DNA from: JAGRMG01 sp047975215
GTDB lineage: Bacteria > Pseudomonadota > Alphaproteobacteria > Rhodobacterales > Rhodobacteraceae
Assembly: GCA_047975215.1 (NCBI GenBank)
Contig: JBKEDD010000059.1
Location: 1 to 64,000, forward strand
Direction of reading: 5' to 3'
DNA length: 64,000 bases
Shown here: positions 8,448 to 16,775 of the stretch, piece by piece
Numbering within the stretch: position 1 is the stretch's first letter
How the letters are laid out: each line of letters begins with the position of its first letter
Notes under the pieces: model-generated
The model's database searches: none
What the model was told of the DNA's origin: nothing
What the model saw: only the letters and a program-made list of their open reading frames with translations
Program-made: the position numbers and the translations under genes

Positions 8448-9337
8448 GCGCCGGCGCCCGGCAGGCGCACGCGCAGCCGCTTGATCCGGCGCGGGTCGGC
8501 CTCGATCACCTCGAATTCGGGACCGTCGGGGTGCACGATCACCTCGCCCCGGGCCGGTACCCTGCCCGACAGCATGAACACCAGCCCGCCCAGCGTATCG
8601 ATCTCTTCCTCGTCGACATCGTCGTGATCGGTCAGCGAGCGCCCGATCTCGGCCTCGAACTCCTCCAGCGGGGTGATCGCCTGGGCCACGTAGCAGCCGG
8701 GCTTTTCCCGTATCCAGGTCTGATCATCGCCGGTGTCGTGTTCATCCTCGATCTCGCCCACCACCTGTTCGATCAGATCCTCGATGGTAAGAAGCCCGTC
8801 GACCCCGCCATATTCGTCGATCACCAGCGCCATGTGGCGGCGTTCGGCCTGCATCTTGGACAGCAGCACCCCGATCGGCATGGAGGGCGGCACGAACAGC
8901 AGCGGGCGCAGCATCGAAACCAGATCGAACCCTTTGTCGTCGTCGCAACTGAACCCATGGCCCAGCGCGAGATCCTTGAGATGAATGAACCCCTGGGGCG
9001 TGTCCAGCGTGCCCTCGTAGACCGGAATGCGCGTCATGCCGCTTTCGCGGAAGGTCTGCACCAGGTCTTCCAGCGTGACGGAACTGGGCACCGCCACGAT
9101 CTCGGCAGTTGGAATGGCCACATCCTCGACCCGCAGCCGACGCAGGTTGATCATGCCCGGCAGCGATGCCGCCGCCGCGGCCCGGCCGTTCGCCGGCGGC
9201 GCCTCCAAGTCTTCGGTGGGGCTGAGTGCCCCGATTATGCGACCGAAAAATCCCGGTTTCTCATCCGGTTCCGGTTCGTCTGCCGCTTCGGGCTGCGCGC
9301 CTTGCGCCGCGCCAGAACTGCCGTCTGTTCCGTCCAT
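8444..9337 (-). CDS. corC: CorC/HlyC-type CBS-pair protein
   Basis: About 297 residues. An acidic, Pro/Ala-rich N-terminus leads into two CBS domains (roughly residues 75-195: VAIPTAEIVAVP, MTRIPVYEGTLD, HMALVIDEYGGVDGLLTIEDLIEQVVGEIEDE) and a C-terminal CorC_HlyC transporter-associated domain (LGGLVFMLSGRVPARGEV). No membrane segment is seen, so it is the soluble CorC type. A longer start at 9391 would overlap ybeY; ATG at 9337 has CAGGAACA just upstream and leaves 22 bp to ybeY. The position between ybeY and lnt is the conserved one. The precise role (ion homeostasis or envelope-linked) is uncertain. Confidence 0.9.
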   Translation of the reverse strand: MDGTDGSSGAAQGAQPEAADEPEPDEKPGFFGRIIGALSPTEDLEAPPANGRAAAAASLPGMINLRRLRVEDVAIPTAEIVAVPSSVTLEDLVQTFRESGMTRIPVYEGTLDTPQGFIHLKDLALGHGFSCDDDKGFDLVSMLRPLLFVPPSMPIGVLLSKMQAERRHMALVIDEYGGVDGLLTIEDLIEQVVGEIEDEHDTGDDQTWIREKPGCYVAQAITPLEEFEAEIGRSLTDHDDVDEEEIDTLGGLVFMLSGRVPARGEVIVHPDGPEFEVIEADPRRIKRLRVRLPGAGA

Positions 9338-9359
9338 TGTTCCTGTCCGAGAGGGGCCG

Positions 9360-9872
9360 CTAGGGCCCGTTATCCTCCATATATGGGTCATCTATCCCCA
9401 TTCTGCCAAGTATCCGGGTCTCCAGCGCCTCCATCAGGGTGGCATCCGGGTCACGGACATGATCATAGCCCAGCAGGTGCAACAGCCCGTGAACGATCAG
9501 GTGCGCAACGTGATCGGCCAGCGGTTTGCCCGCCTCCAGCGCCTCGCGCGCACAGGTTTCCCGGGCAATGGCGATGTCGCCCAGCCCGATCACCCCGGAA
9601 AAATCGGGGCGCGGCGGGCGTGGCGCCGCGCCGGACTCTTGCGGCGAAAGATCAAGGGCCGGCCAGCTCAGCACGTTGGTCGGCTGCGCCTTGCCGCGGA
9701 AATCGTCGTTCAGCGCGGCGATGCGCGCATTGTCGCAGGCCAGAAGGCCGATCTCGCAAACCGCCGGATCCAGCGCCAGTTGCCTGAGCGCCGTGTCGCA
9801 GGCGCGATCCGCCAGCTCTTGCAGACCCAGGTCGCGCCAGCGGTCGTCTTCCATGATCAGTTCGACGGGCAT
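9360..9872 (-). CDS. ybeY: Endoribonuclease YbeY
   Basis: 170 residues. Single-strand-specific metallo-endoribonuclease for 16S rRNA maturation and ribosome quality control. The zinc motif HGLLHLLGYDH (H-x3-H-x5-H) is complete near the C-terminus, and the family-typical ALNDDFRGKAQPTNVLSWP is present mid-protein. ATG at 9872 is preceded by AGAAGGGG; a GTG 18 nt further upstream is less likely. Followed by corC and lnt as in many alphaproteobacteria, but separated from phoH by two plus-strand genes. Confidence 0.95.
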   Translation of the reverse strand: MPVELIMEDDRWRDLGLQELADRACDTALRQLALDPAVCEIGLLACDNARIAALNDDFRGKAQPTNVLSWPALDLSPQESGAAPRPPRPDFSGVIGLGDIAIARETCAREALEAGKPLADHVAHLIVHGLLHLLGYDHVRDPDATLMEALETRILGRMGIDDPYMEDNGP

Positions 9873-9919
9873 AGCCCCTTCTAGCGGCACGGCAAGGCGA
9901 CGAACAGACGCAAACGCAC

Positions 9920-9948
9920 TTGACAGTACCCGGAACCGAATTTATCCG
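9920..9948 (+). promoter_or_regulatory. Candidate sigma-70 promoter for the exported protein/piuC pair
   Basis: TTGACA at 9920-9925 and TATCCG at 9943-9948 are separated by 17 bp. Directly downstream, CCGATTAAAACAGTCGG is an imperfect dyad that could be an operator. The first gene's ATG is at 9986 with AGAGGAAC before it. Confidence 0.5.
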
Positions 9949-9985
9949 ATTAAAACAGTCGGTTAATAAAAGAGGAACAGAATAC

Positions 9986-10801
9986 ATGACCGAAGACGCC
10001 AAACCGCGCACCGTCTCACCCCGCAAATGGGCCTTGCTCGCGGCCACCTCGCTGGCTGCGGCTTCACCGCTTGCAATGCCGGTGTTGTCCGCCTCGGGCG
10101 TGCTTGTGGCGACCTCTGTCGAGGCAGGCGAGGCCGGGGAAGGCGGCGAATCGGGCGAGGCCGGGGTCGCGCGCAGCGAAGGGCCATCGGCCTTCCTGAC
10201 CGAACTCGGCTATTTCGAGGGCACCTATCTGATCATCGCCAACCTGTACCTGTCGGACCAAAAGGACCTCGCGCGGGAACATATGGAAGTATCACACCAC
10301 GCCATCTACGAGGATATCGCGCCCAAGCTGGCCGCACTCGGGGCGCCGGGTTTCGATGCCGCGGCGAGGAAATTCAACGAGGCCGTTGCCGGCGGCACAC
10401 CCGATACAGAGGTTGCGGCGGCGCTCGAAACGCTGCTGGCCGAGGTAAAGGCGACGGGAAAGGCGGCGAACCTGTCGCTGCGCGATCAACTGGTTTCGAT
10501 CAAGGACCTGCTGGCGCTGGCACACGCGGAATACGAGGGCGGCGTCGATGACGGCGAGGTCGAGGTTCCGATCGAGTTCCGCGACAGTTGGGGCTTTTAC
10601 GAAACCGCACGGCATCGCGCCGAACGCATGGCCGCCGATTCGGATCCGGCAACCGCCAGCGCCGGAGAGGCCGTTCTGGAAAAGCTGGCCGGGCTCGACG
10701 CGCTCTATCCCTCGCTGACCGTAGAGCGGGCACCAACCGATCCGTCGCCGCTGGCGGCGGCGGCAGGCTGGGTCGAGATCATCGCGTTGCGTCAGGACTG
10801 A
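9986..10801 (+). CDS. Exported helical protein of unknown function, paired with PiuC-like gene
   Basis: 271 residues. A basic start (MTEDAKPRTVSPRKW) is followed by a hydrophobic stretch to about residue 45, probably an uncleaved or atypical signal segment, then a Gly/Glu repeat (GEAGEGGESGEAG). The remainder is predicted helical with conserved-looking HHAIYEDIAPKL, LLALAHAEYEGGV and PIEFRDSWGFYETARHRAE. The last two elements remind me of the periplasmic helical domain in imelysin and FTR1-linked iron-uptake proteins, but I cannot confirm the family. It lies 5 bp before a PiuC-type dioxygenase gene, suggesting an iron-related role. ATG at 9986 was chosen for its ribosome site; the frame is open 66 nt further upstream. 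Confidence 0.7.
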   Translation: MTEDAKPRTVSPRKWALLAATSLAAASPLAMPVLSASGVLVATSVEAGEAGEGGESGEAGVARSEGPSAFLTELGYFEGTYLIIANLYLSDQKDLAREHMEVSHHAIYEDIAPKLAALGAPGFDAAARKFNEAVAGGTPDTEVAAALETLLAEVKATGKAANLSLRDQLVSIKDLLALAHAEYEGGVDDGEVEVPIEFRDSWGFYETARHRAERMAADSDPATASAGEAVLEKLAGLDALYPSLTVERAPTDPSPLAAAAGWVEIIALRQD

Positions 10802-10806
10802 CGGCG

Positions 10807-11460
10807 GTGCCCGTCGTTCTGAGCGATCTGCTGAGCGCCACCGAGGCCGACATCCTGCACGACGCGGCGGCGGCACTGACATTCGAGGACGGCCGGCGCA
10901 CCGCCGGCCGCCTCGCCCGCACCGTCAAGGACAACCTTCAGGCGGTCCCGGGGCGCGACACCGAAGCGGTCCTGGAAAAGCTGCGTTCGAGCCTGCTGGC
11001 GCATCCCGTGTTTCAGGCGGTCGCCTATCCACGGCGTTTCGCCAAGCTTCTGGTGTCACGCACCGAGGGCGGCGGCCAGTATGGCGATCATGTGGACAAC
11101 GCCCTGATCGGCGGCGAGCGGGCGGACGTGTCCTTTACCCTGTTCCTGTCAAAGCCCGACAGCTACGAGGGCGGCGAACTGGTGGTTTCCGACCGCGCCG
11201 AAGACCGTGCCTTCAAGCTGAACCGGGGCGAAATCATCGTCTATCCCTCGACCAGCCTGCACCGGGTTGCGCCGGTGACGGCGGGCAGCCGCCTCGTGGC
11301 AATCGGCTGGGCCAGAAGCTGGATTCGCGAACCCGACCGGCGCGAGGCCCTGTTCGATCTTTGGCAGGCGGTTGCGGCGGCCGAAGCGGCGGGCGATGCG
11401 AACCAGGTACGGCTGCTGTCCAAGACCCGCAGCAACCTGTTGCGCATGTGGGCCGCGTGA
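10807..11460 (+). CDS. PiuC-type Fe(II)/2-oxoglutarate-dependent dioxygenase
   Basis: 217 residues with GTG start at 10807 (AGGA 10 nt upstream), directly behind the exported-protein gene. The jelly-roll dioxygenase motif is intact: H-x-D in QYGDHVDNAL, distal His in TSLHRVAPV and the 2-oxoglutarate Arg in AGSRLVAIGW. Length and the FTLFLSKPDSYEGGELVV segment fit the PKHD/PiuC family, which is induced with iron-uptake systems and may hydroxylate siderophore- or envelope-linked substrates. Converges on phoH with 4 bp between stops. The longer open frame upstream overlaps the preceding gene and is not used. Confidence 0.85.
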   Translation: MPVVLSDLLSATEADILHDAAAALTFEDGRRTAGRLARTVKDNLQAVPGRDTEAVLEKLRSSLLAHPVFQAVAYPRRFAKLLVSRTEGGGQYGDHVDNALIGGERADVSFTLFLSKPDSYEGGELVVSDRAEDRAFKLNRGEIIVYPSTSLHRVAPVTAGSRLVAIGWARSWIREPDRREALFDLWQAVAAAEAAGDANQVRLLSKTRSNLLRMWAA

Positions 11461-11464
11461 ACCG

Positions 11465-12472
11465 TCAGGCATCGGCCTCGTAGGCTTCGATGATGGCCGC
11501 CACCAGCGGATGGCGCACCACATCCCTGGATGTGAAATAGTTGAAGCCGATATCGGGAATCGTCTTCAGCAGGCGTTCGGCATCGGCCAGGCCCGAAGGC
11601 ACGCCACGCGGCAGATCGACCTGGGTGCGGTCGCCGGTTATCACCATGCGCGAGCCCTCGCCCAGCCGGGTGAGGAACATCTTCATCTGCATGGTGGTGG
11701 CGTTCTGCGCCTCGTCCAGCACGACGAACGCATTGGACAATGTGCGGCCCCGCATGAAGGCAAGCGGCGCGATCTCTATACGCTTTTCCTCGATCAGCTT
11801 GGCCAGCTGCCTGCCCGGCAGGAAATCGTTCAGCGCATCGTATAGCGGCTGCATGTAGGGATCGACCTTGTCCTTCATGTCGCCAGGCAGAAAGCCCAGC
11901 CGCTCGCCCGCCTCGACCGCGGGACGCGACAGGATGATGCGGTCAACATGGCCGCCGATGAACATCGACACGCCAACCGCCACGGCCAGATAGGTCTTGC
12001 CGGTGCCGGCCGGGCCGATGCCGAAGGCCAGTTCGTTCTCATACAGCGAGAGCACATAGGCGCGCTGCGCATCGGTGCGCGGTTCGACCAGTTTCTTGCG
12101 GGTCTTGATCTCGACCTTGCCGCCCCGGAACATCTCGAGTTGTTCGCCATCGTTCCGGCCCGCGGCCTCGCCCGCGGCACCCATGCGCAATTCGCGGTCG
12201 ATATCGCCCGGTTCCACGGCGCGCCCCGCCTCGAGCCTGTCATACAGCGCCTCGAGCACCTCGATCGCCTGTCGGCGCGCGGCCCCGTCCCCCATCACCG
12301 AAAGCTGGTTGCCGCGGCGGACGATCTGCACGCCTGTACGCTGTTCGATGTCTGCCAGGTTGCGGTCGTATTCGCCGCAAAGGTCGATCAGCAGCCGGTT
12401 GTCGGGAAATTCGATCAGCACCTCATGGGGCGCGGTTTCGTCCTGGGTTGGGGTCGGGGCGCCGATGGCCAA
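11465..12472 (-). CDS. phoH: PhoH family ATPase
   Basis: 335 residues. An N-terminal KH-like region (NLADIEQRTGVQIVRRGNQLSV) precedes the PhoH P-loop ATPase domain with Walker A GPAGTGKT, the ILSRPAVEAGERLGFLPGD segment, Walker B-like FVVLDEAQN and a sensor MVITGDRTQVDLPRG. PhoH2-like proteins act in RNA metabolism, usually next to ybeY and miaB. Here it keeps the order miaB-phoH-ybeY, but other genes have entered both gaps. Confidence 0.94.
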   Translation of the reverse strand: MAIGAPTPTQDETAPHEVLIEFPDNRLLIDLCGEYDRNLADIEQRTGVQIVRRGNQLSVMGDGAARRQAIEVLEALYDRLEAGRAVEPGDIDRELRMGAAGEAAGRNDGEQLEMFRGGKVEIKTRKKLVEPRTDAQRAYVLSLYENELAFGIGPAGTGKTYLAVAVGVSMFIGGHVDRIILSRPAVEAGERLGFLPGDMKDKVDPYMQPLYDALNDFLPGRQLAKLIEEKRIEIAPLAFMRGRTLSNAFVVLDEAQNATTMQMKMFLTRLGEGSRMVITGDRTQVDLPRGVPSGLADAERLLKTIPDIGFNYFTSRDVVRHPLVAAIIEAYEADA

Positions 12473-12582
12473 TCCGCTCTCCTCGTGTTTCCTGCTGCTG
12501 TCAGGGTGCCCGCGAACCGCCCGCCATGCAAGCGGGACCGCGCATTTTCACGGCATCGGCACGGGCCATGCCGCGACACGAA

Positions 12583-12608
12583 CGGCCGCCCCGCAAACGG
12601 GACGGCCG
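12583..12608 (-). terminator. Hairpin terminator after the lipoprotein gene
   Basis: CGGCCG (12583-12588) pairs with CGGCCG (12603-12608), extended by CCCG/CGGG across one mismatch with a CAAA loop. It lies about 25 bp past the lipoprotein stop and before phoH, so phoH probably has its own promoter. Confidence 0.5.
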
Positions 12609-12630
12609 GATATGACGAAGGGCATCAATG

Positions 12631-12924
12631 TCAGATTGCATCGACGATCTGGGACCCCTTCTTGAACGGTCCGGTGGCCACACCCGGCGGCGCCGCGCCC
12701 GAACAGACCGGCTTGCCATTCGGATCGAGCCGCGCCGACAGGTATCCCTCCATGCCGTCGTCGATGATCCAGTGGTCGCATCCGGTCGGATCGACCCAGA
12801 TGCCGGCCTTGAGCTGGCTCAAGTCCTTCGCGTCGATACCGCGATCCACCGTCTTGTCGGTGGCCTCGCAGGCGGCCAGCCCGCCCAGTGCCGCGACAAG
12901 GGCGATTGCTCTGATCGGTTTCAT
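12631..12924 (-). CDS. Small lipoprotein sharing a domain with the adjacent OmpA-like protein
   Basis: 97 residues. A signal peptide ends in the lipobox LAAC (Cys 19), so it is a predicted lipoprotein. The mature part carries WVDPTGCDHWIIDDGMEGYLSARLDPNGKPVC, which matches WVDPDGCEHWAMDDGAEGYMTPHVRRDGTPVC in the upstream OmpA-like protein residue for residue at about half the positions, including two Cys. It ends ATGPFKKGSQIVDAI without an OmpA domain. ATG at 12924, 11 bp after the OmpA-like stop, so very likely co-transcribed. No named function. Confidence 0.85.
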   Translation of the reverse strand: MKPIRAIALVAALGGLAACEATDKTVDRGIDAKDLSQLKAGIWVDPTGCDHWIIDDGMEGYLSARLDPNGKPVCSGAAPPGVATGPFKKGSQIVDAI

Positions 12925-12935
12925 GTCCGTCCCCC

Positions 12936-13505
12936 TCACTGCACGCATATAATTTCGACGCGGCGGTTCTGCGCCATGTTGGCCGCGCTGGTGTTGGGTA
13001 CCCGCGGGTCGCGTTCGCCATAACCGCGAACCTCGACCACGGTGGCACCGGTGGAACGTGCGACGCGGGCCACCGAATTGGCGCGGTTGCGCGACAGGGT
13101 CAGGTTGTAGGCATCCGACGCCCGGCTGTCGGTATGGCCGGTGATGATATAGCCACGCGCGCCGGTAGAGCGGAAGAACTCGCGCAGACGCTGCTGTCCG
13201 GACGCGTTGATCCGGTAGCTGTCGGTGGCAAAGAACTGATCGGCCGGCATGGTGCCGCACAGATTGCCGCGGCGGCAGACCGGCGTTCCGTCGCGCCGAA
13301 CATGCGGTGTCATGTAGCCTTCGGCCCCGTCATCCATGGCCCAGTGCTCGCAGCCGTCCGGGTCCACCCAGATGGTCGGGATATAGCGTTCGCCGATAAT
13401 GGTTTTCGTCTGCGCCTGAACCGGCGCAGGCAATGTCGCGGTCCAGCCGATTGCCAAGACAGCGCCCAGCGCCGCGAAGACGCCTTTCATCTTGAGATCA
13501 AACAC
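12936..13505 (-). CDS. OmpA-family outer-membrane/peptidoglycan-binding protein
   Basis: About 189 residues. Signal peptide (MKGVFAALGAVLAIGWTATLPAPVQA), then a small Cys-containing domain (WVDPDGCEHW...GTPVCRRGNLC) shared with the neighbouring lipoprotein, then a C-terminal OmpA domain with the peptidoglycan contact motif ITGHTDSRASDAYNLTLSRNRANSV and GYGERDPRVPN...NRRVEI. The start is ambiguous: GTG at 13505 has AAGGA 8 nt upstream, ATG at 13490 begins the signal peptide directly, and ATG at 13514 has its Shine-Dalgarno too close. Probably anchors the envelope to peptidoglycan. Confidence 0.88.
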   Translation of the reverse strand: MFDLKMKGVFAALGAVLAIGWTATLPAPVQAQTKTIIGERYIPTIWVDPDGCEHWAMDDGAEGYMTPHVRRDGTPVCRRGNLCGTMPADQFFATDSYRINASGQQRLREFFRSTGARGYIITGHTDSRASDAYNLTLSRNRANSVARVARSTGATVVEVRGYGERDPRVPNTSAANMAQNRRVEIICVQ

Positions 13506-13741
13506 GACTGCCATCCTTCATCTTGCCCCCGGGAAGTCGGCCTCCGAAGCAAACACGCGTCGGCACCGGCAAATGAACTGACGAGAGGCTAGGAAAATCC
13601 TGTGTGCTTGTGAAGAAAAATCCACCAGATATTGTGTTACTTTCGGCGATACTTACCAGAATGGGCGTATTTTGTCCCAGATGTCACCCATATCGGGGCA
13701 GTCGGACAGCCCGAAAGCGACGATTCCGGCGCCCGCCGCCG

Positions 13742-15067
13742 TCATCCCGGCAAGGTGCCCGACAACGAGTTGGCGCCCGATTCGACGATTCTGACACGTG
13801 CCACATCGCCAATGGCGGCACCGGCGCCGGTGACATGGACCGCATGAAGATATTCGGACTTGCCCACCATCTGACCGGGCAGCCGGCCGGGTTTCTCGAA
13901 CAATACGCCGACCTCGCGGCCCACCATCGCATCCTGAACGCTGCGCTGCTGCCGCGTGATCAGCGCCTGAAGCCGCTGCAACCGGTCGTCGGCCTCGGCC
14001 GCGGGTACCTGTTGACGCTGCGCCGCCGGCGTGCCCGGACGGGTCGAATACCTGAACGAATAGGCCTGCCCGTAACCGACCGCCTCGATCAGATCGAGCG
14101 TTGCCTGGAAATCCGCTTCGGTTTCTTCGGGAAATCCGACGATGAAGTCGCCCGACAACAGGATGTCCGGGCGCGCGGCGCGAATGCGTTCGACCAGCCG
14201 CAGATAGCTTTCCGCGCTGTGGCCGCGGTTCATCCGTTTCAGGATGCGGTCGCTGCCCGATTGCACCGGCAGGTGCAGATAGGGCATCAGCTTGGCGCAT
14301 TCGCCATGCGCCGCGATCAGATCGTCGGACATGTCGCCCGGATGGCTGGTCGTGAAGCGGATGCGTTCGAGACCGTCGATGTCGTTCAGCGCCCAGATCA
14401 GGCGGGCCAGCGACCAGTCCCCGCCCGCCGGCCCGGCGCCGTGATAGGCATTGACGTTCTGGCCCAGCAGCGTGATCTCGCGCACCCCGCGATCGACCAG
14501 GTCTCGCGCCTCGGCCAGAACGCGCCCGGCCGGGCGCGACATCTCAGCGCCCCGCGTATAGGGTACGACGCAGAAGGCACAAAACTTGTCGCAGCCCTCC
14601 TGCACCGTCAGAAAGGCGGTCGGGCCGCGCTTTGCCCTGGGGCGTGATGACAGCGTCTGAAACTTGTCCCGTTCGGGAAAATCGGTATCAAGCACCTTGC
14701 CGCCGCGCCGCGCCTGCTGCTCAAGCTCGGGCAGTCGGTGATAGCTCTGCGGCCCGACCACCAGATCCACCAGCGGCTGGCGGCGCATGATCTCCTCGCC
14801 CTCGGCCTGGGCGACACAACCGGCGACGCCGATCTTCAGATCGGGGTTGGCCGCCTTCAGCGCCCTGAACCGGCCCAGTTCGGAATAGACCTTCTCCGCG
14901 GCCTTCTCCCGGATATGGCAGGTGTTGAGCAGGATCATGTCGGCGTCCCCGGCCCGGTCGGTGGAGACATAGCCATGCCCGCCCATCGCCTCGGCCATGC
15001 GTTCGCTGTCATAGACGTTCATCTGGCAACCATAGGTCTTGATGAACAGCTTGCGGGGCGGGGTCAT
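13742..15067 (-). CDS. miaB: tRNA-2-methylthio-N6-dimethylallyladenosine synthase
   Basis: 441 residues. Radical-SAM methylthiotransferase that modifies A37 of tRNAs. Domains in order: UPF0004 with cysteines in KTYGCQMN, LLNTCHIREKA and VAGCVAQ (second 4Fe-4S cluster); radical-SAM core with QEGCDKFCAFCVVPYTRG; C-terminal TRAM (VGVLFEKPGRLPGQMVGKSEYLHAV). The frame is open to 15202, but ATG at 15067 has GAAGG upstream and gives the usual N-terminus. Start of the miaB-phoH-ybeY-corC-lnt gene order; the OmpA/lipoprotein pair lies between it and phoH. Confidence 0.96.
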   Translation of the reverse strand: MTPPRKLFIKTYGCQMNVYDSERMAEAMGGHGYVSTDRAGDADMILLNTCHIREKAAEKVYSELGRFRALKAANPDLKIGVAGCVAQAEGEEIMRRQPLVDLVVGPQSYHRLPELEQQARRGGKVLDTDFPERDKFQTLSSRPRAKRGPTAFLTVQEGCDKFCAFCVVPYTRGAEMSRPAGRVLAEARDLVDRGVREITLLGQNVNAYHGAGPAGGDWSLARLIWALNDIDGLERIRFTTSHPGDMSDDLIAAHGECAKLMPYLHLPVQSGSDRILKRMNRGHSAESYLRLVERIRAARPDILLSGDFIVGFPEETEADFQATLDLIEAVGYGQAYSFRYSTRPGTPAAQRQQVPAAEADDRLQRLQALITRQQRSVQDAMVGREVGVLFEKPGRLPGQMVGKSEYLHAVHVTGAGAAIGDVARVRIVESGANSLSGTLPG

Positions 15068-15189
15068 GCGCGTCGCCTTCGGATCGGGGGTTGGGCGAGC
15101 ACGCATAGACCTTTCGCGCATATCTTGCAATGCGTGCCGGATTGGCCGATTCTGCGCCGTGATACGGGGCTTGCATCGCGGAGCAGCAC

Positions 15190-16056
15190 ATGGCCAATCC
15201 AACGCTTGAAACCCATCTCAGGCAGCACGCGGCGGCCTACGCCCCGGGGCCGGTGGCGCTGATCTTCGTCGAGGACGAAACCGAGATCGCCACCACCCTG
15301 CGCCACCACCTGCAATGCGGCTTCAAGTCGGTACTGGCGCTGATGCCCGATGCGTTCGAGCTGCCCGCGGACGTGGCCGGCAAGGTGACGCGCATCCGCT
15401 TTGACTGCGGCCCGCGCGGGGCAGTAACCGAGGCGGTGAACCGGGTCATCGCGGCGGCCCCCGGGGTCTGGCTCTACTACTGCTACAACGCCGAATACCT
15501 GTTCTATCCGTTCTGCGAAACGCGCACCGTGGGCGAGATGCTGACCTTTCACGGCGAGGAACGGCGCGATGCGATGCTGACCTACGTGATCGACCTCTAT
15601 GCCGACGACCTCGGCACCTTTCCCGATGCCGTATCGCTGGAACGTGCCTGCCTCGACCGATCGGGCTATTACGCCCAGTCGCGCAAGGATCCGGAAACCG
15701 GCCACCCCCGCGAGAGGCAACTGGATTTCTTCGGCGGGCTGCGCTGGCGCTACGAGGAACATGTGCCGCGCGCCAGCCGCAAGATCGACCGGATCGCGCT
15801 GTTCCGGGCCGCGCCGGGGCTCAGGCTGAACCACGACCACACGTTCAACGATCAGGAATACAACACCTACTCCTGCCCCTGGCACCATAACCTGACGGCA
15901 GCGATCTGTTCGTTCCGCACCGCCAAGGCGCTCAAGCGCAACCCCGGCTCGACCTATGACATCGACACCTATCGCTGGCACAACTCGACACCGTTCGAAT
16001 GGCACTCGCGCCAGTTGCTCGACCTCGGCCTGATGGAGCCCGGCCAGTGGTTCTGA
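15190..16056 (+). CDS. Hypothetical protein, possibly a GT2-like glycosyltransferase
   Basis: 288 residues, no signal peptide or membrane segment. The N-terminus (PVALIFVEDETEIATTLRHH, CGFKSVLALMPDAFELP) has the strand-helix look of a GT-A glycosyltransferase fold. WLYYCYNAEYLFYPF could sit where the acceptor/metal strand (often D-x-D/E) would be, but no clear DxD is present. The C-terminus is rich in His and Trp (YSCPWHHNLTAAICSFRTAKALKRNP, WHNSTPFEWHSRQLLDLGL). I cannot name the family with confidence. Divergent from miaB with about 120 bp between starts. Confidence 0.75.
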   Translation: MANPTLETHLRQHAAAYAPGPVALIFVEDETEIATTLRHHLQCGFKSVLALMPDAFELPADVAGKVTRIRFDCGPRGAVTEAVNRVIAAAPGVWLYYCYNAEYLFYPFCETRTVGEMLTFHGEERRDAMLTYVIDLYADDLGTFPDAVSLERACLDRSGYYAQSRKDPETGHPRERQLDFFGGLRWRYEEHVPRASRKIDRIALFRAAPGLRLNHDHTFNDQEYNTYSCPWHHNLTAAICSFRTAKALKRNPGSTYDIDTYRWHNSTPFEWHSRQLLDLGLMEPGQWF

Positions 16057-16157
16057 CCGGCCGGTGGCGGTGAGGGCCAGCCGCAAGGCCCTGTTCCGAA
16101 TCGCCCCGAGCGGTCATGATCGGCAACAGCGGACCGCACCGGAAAGGCACGAGAACG

Positions 16158-16760
16158 ATGATCACCAGACGCATGATGCTGGCCGGCGCCGCCACCATCG
16201 CGGCGGCCGGCCGCGCCCCGGCCCAGGACAGCGAACCGCCCACCGATGCCGACGGGCTCTATACCCAGCCGTGGTTTCATACCTCCTTCCTGGACATGGC
16301 CGAAGACCTGGGCGAGGCGCGGCAAGCCGGCAAGCACCTGATGATCCTCTGGGAACAGCGCGGCTGTCCCTATTGCCGCGAACTGCACCGGGTCAACCTG
16401 GTCCGTCCCGAGATCCGCGACTACCTGCTCGACACCTATCTCGTGGTCCAGCTCAACCTCTGGGGCGACCGCGCCGTGACCGATTTCGACGGCCAGGTGC
16501 TGGCGGAAAAACGCATGGCACGCAAATGGGGCGTCACCTTCACACCGACCGTGATCCTGATCAATTCCGCCATCGCCGCGCCCGCGTCGATGGCCGAGGC
16601 CGAGGCCTTCCGAATGCCCGGCTATTTCAAGCCCTTCCACTTCCTGTCAGGCGCCGAATTCGCTGCCGGCGGCAACTACCGGGACGAGCATTTCCAGCGG
16701 TTCCTGCAAGCCCGGGCCAATCGCCTGCGCGAACGCGGCATCGAGCCGGACCTGTGGTGA
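16158..16760 (+). CDS. Exported thioredoxin-fold protein (SoxW-like)
   Basis: 200 residues. A twin-Arg-containing N-terminus (MITRRMMLAGAATIAAAGRAPAQ) suggests export to the periplasm. The thioredoxin fold has its redox centre at WEQRGCPYCRELH (CxxC), followed by the cis-Pro segment GVTFTPTVILI. Close to SoxW-type periplasmic thioredoxins, which reduce periplasmic disulfides and are often found in sulfur-oxidation loci. No sox genes are here, so the partner is unknown. Frame extends 42 nt upstream of the chosen ATG. Confidence 0.82.
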   Translation: MITRRMMLAGAATIAAAGRAPAQDSEPPTDADGLYTQPWFHTSFLDMAEDLGEARQAGKHLMILWEQRGCPYCRELHRVNLVRPEIRDYLLDTYLVVQLNLWGDRAVTDFDGQVLAEKRMARKWGVTFTPTVILINSAIAAPASMAEAEAFRMPGYFKPFHFLSGAEFAAGGNYRDEHFQRFLQARANRLRERGIEPDLW

Positions 16761-16775
16761 GACGCTCTGCCACCG

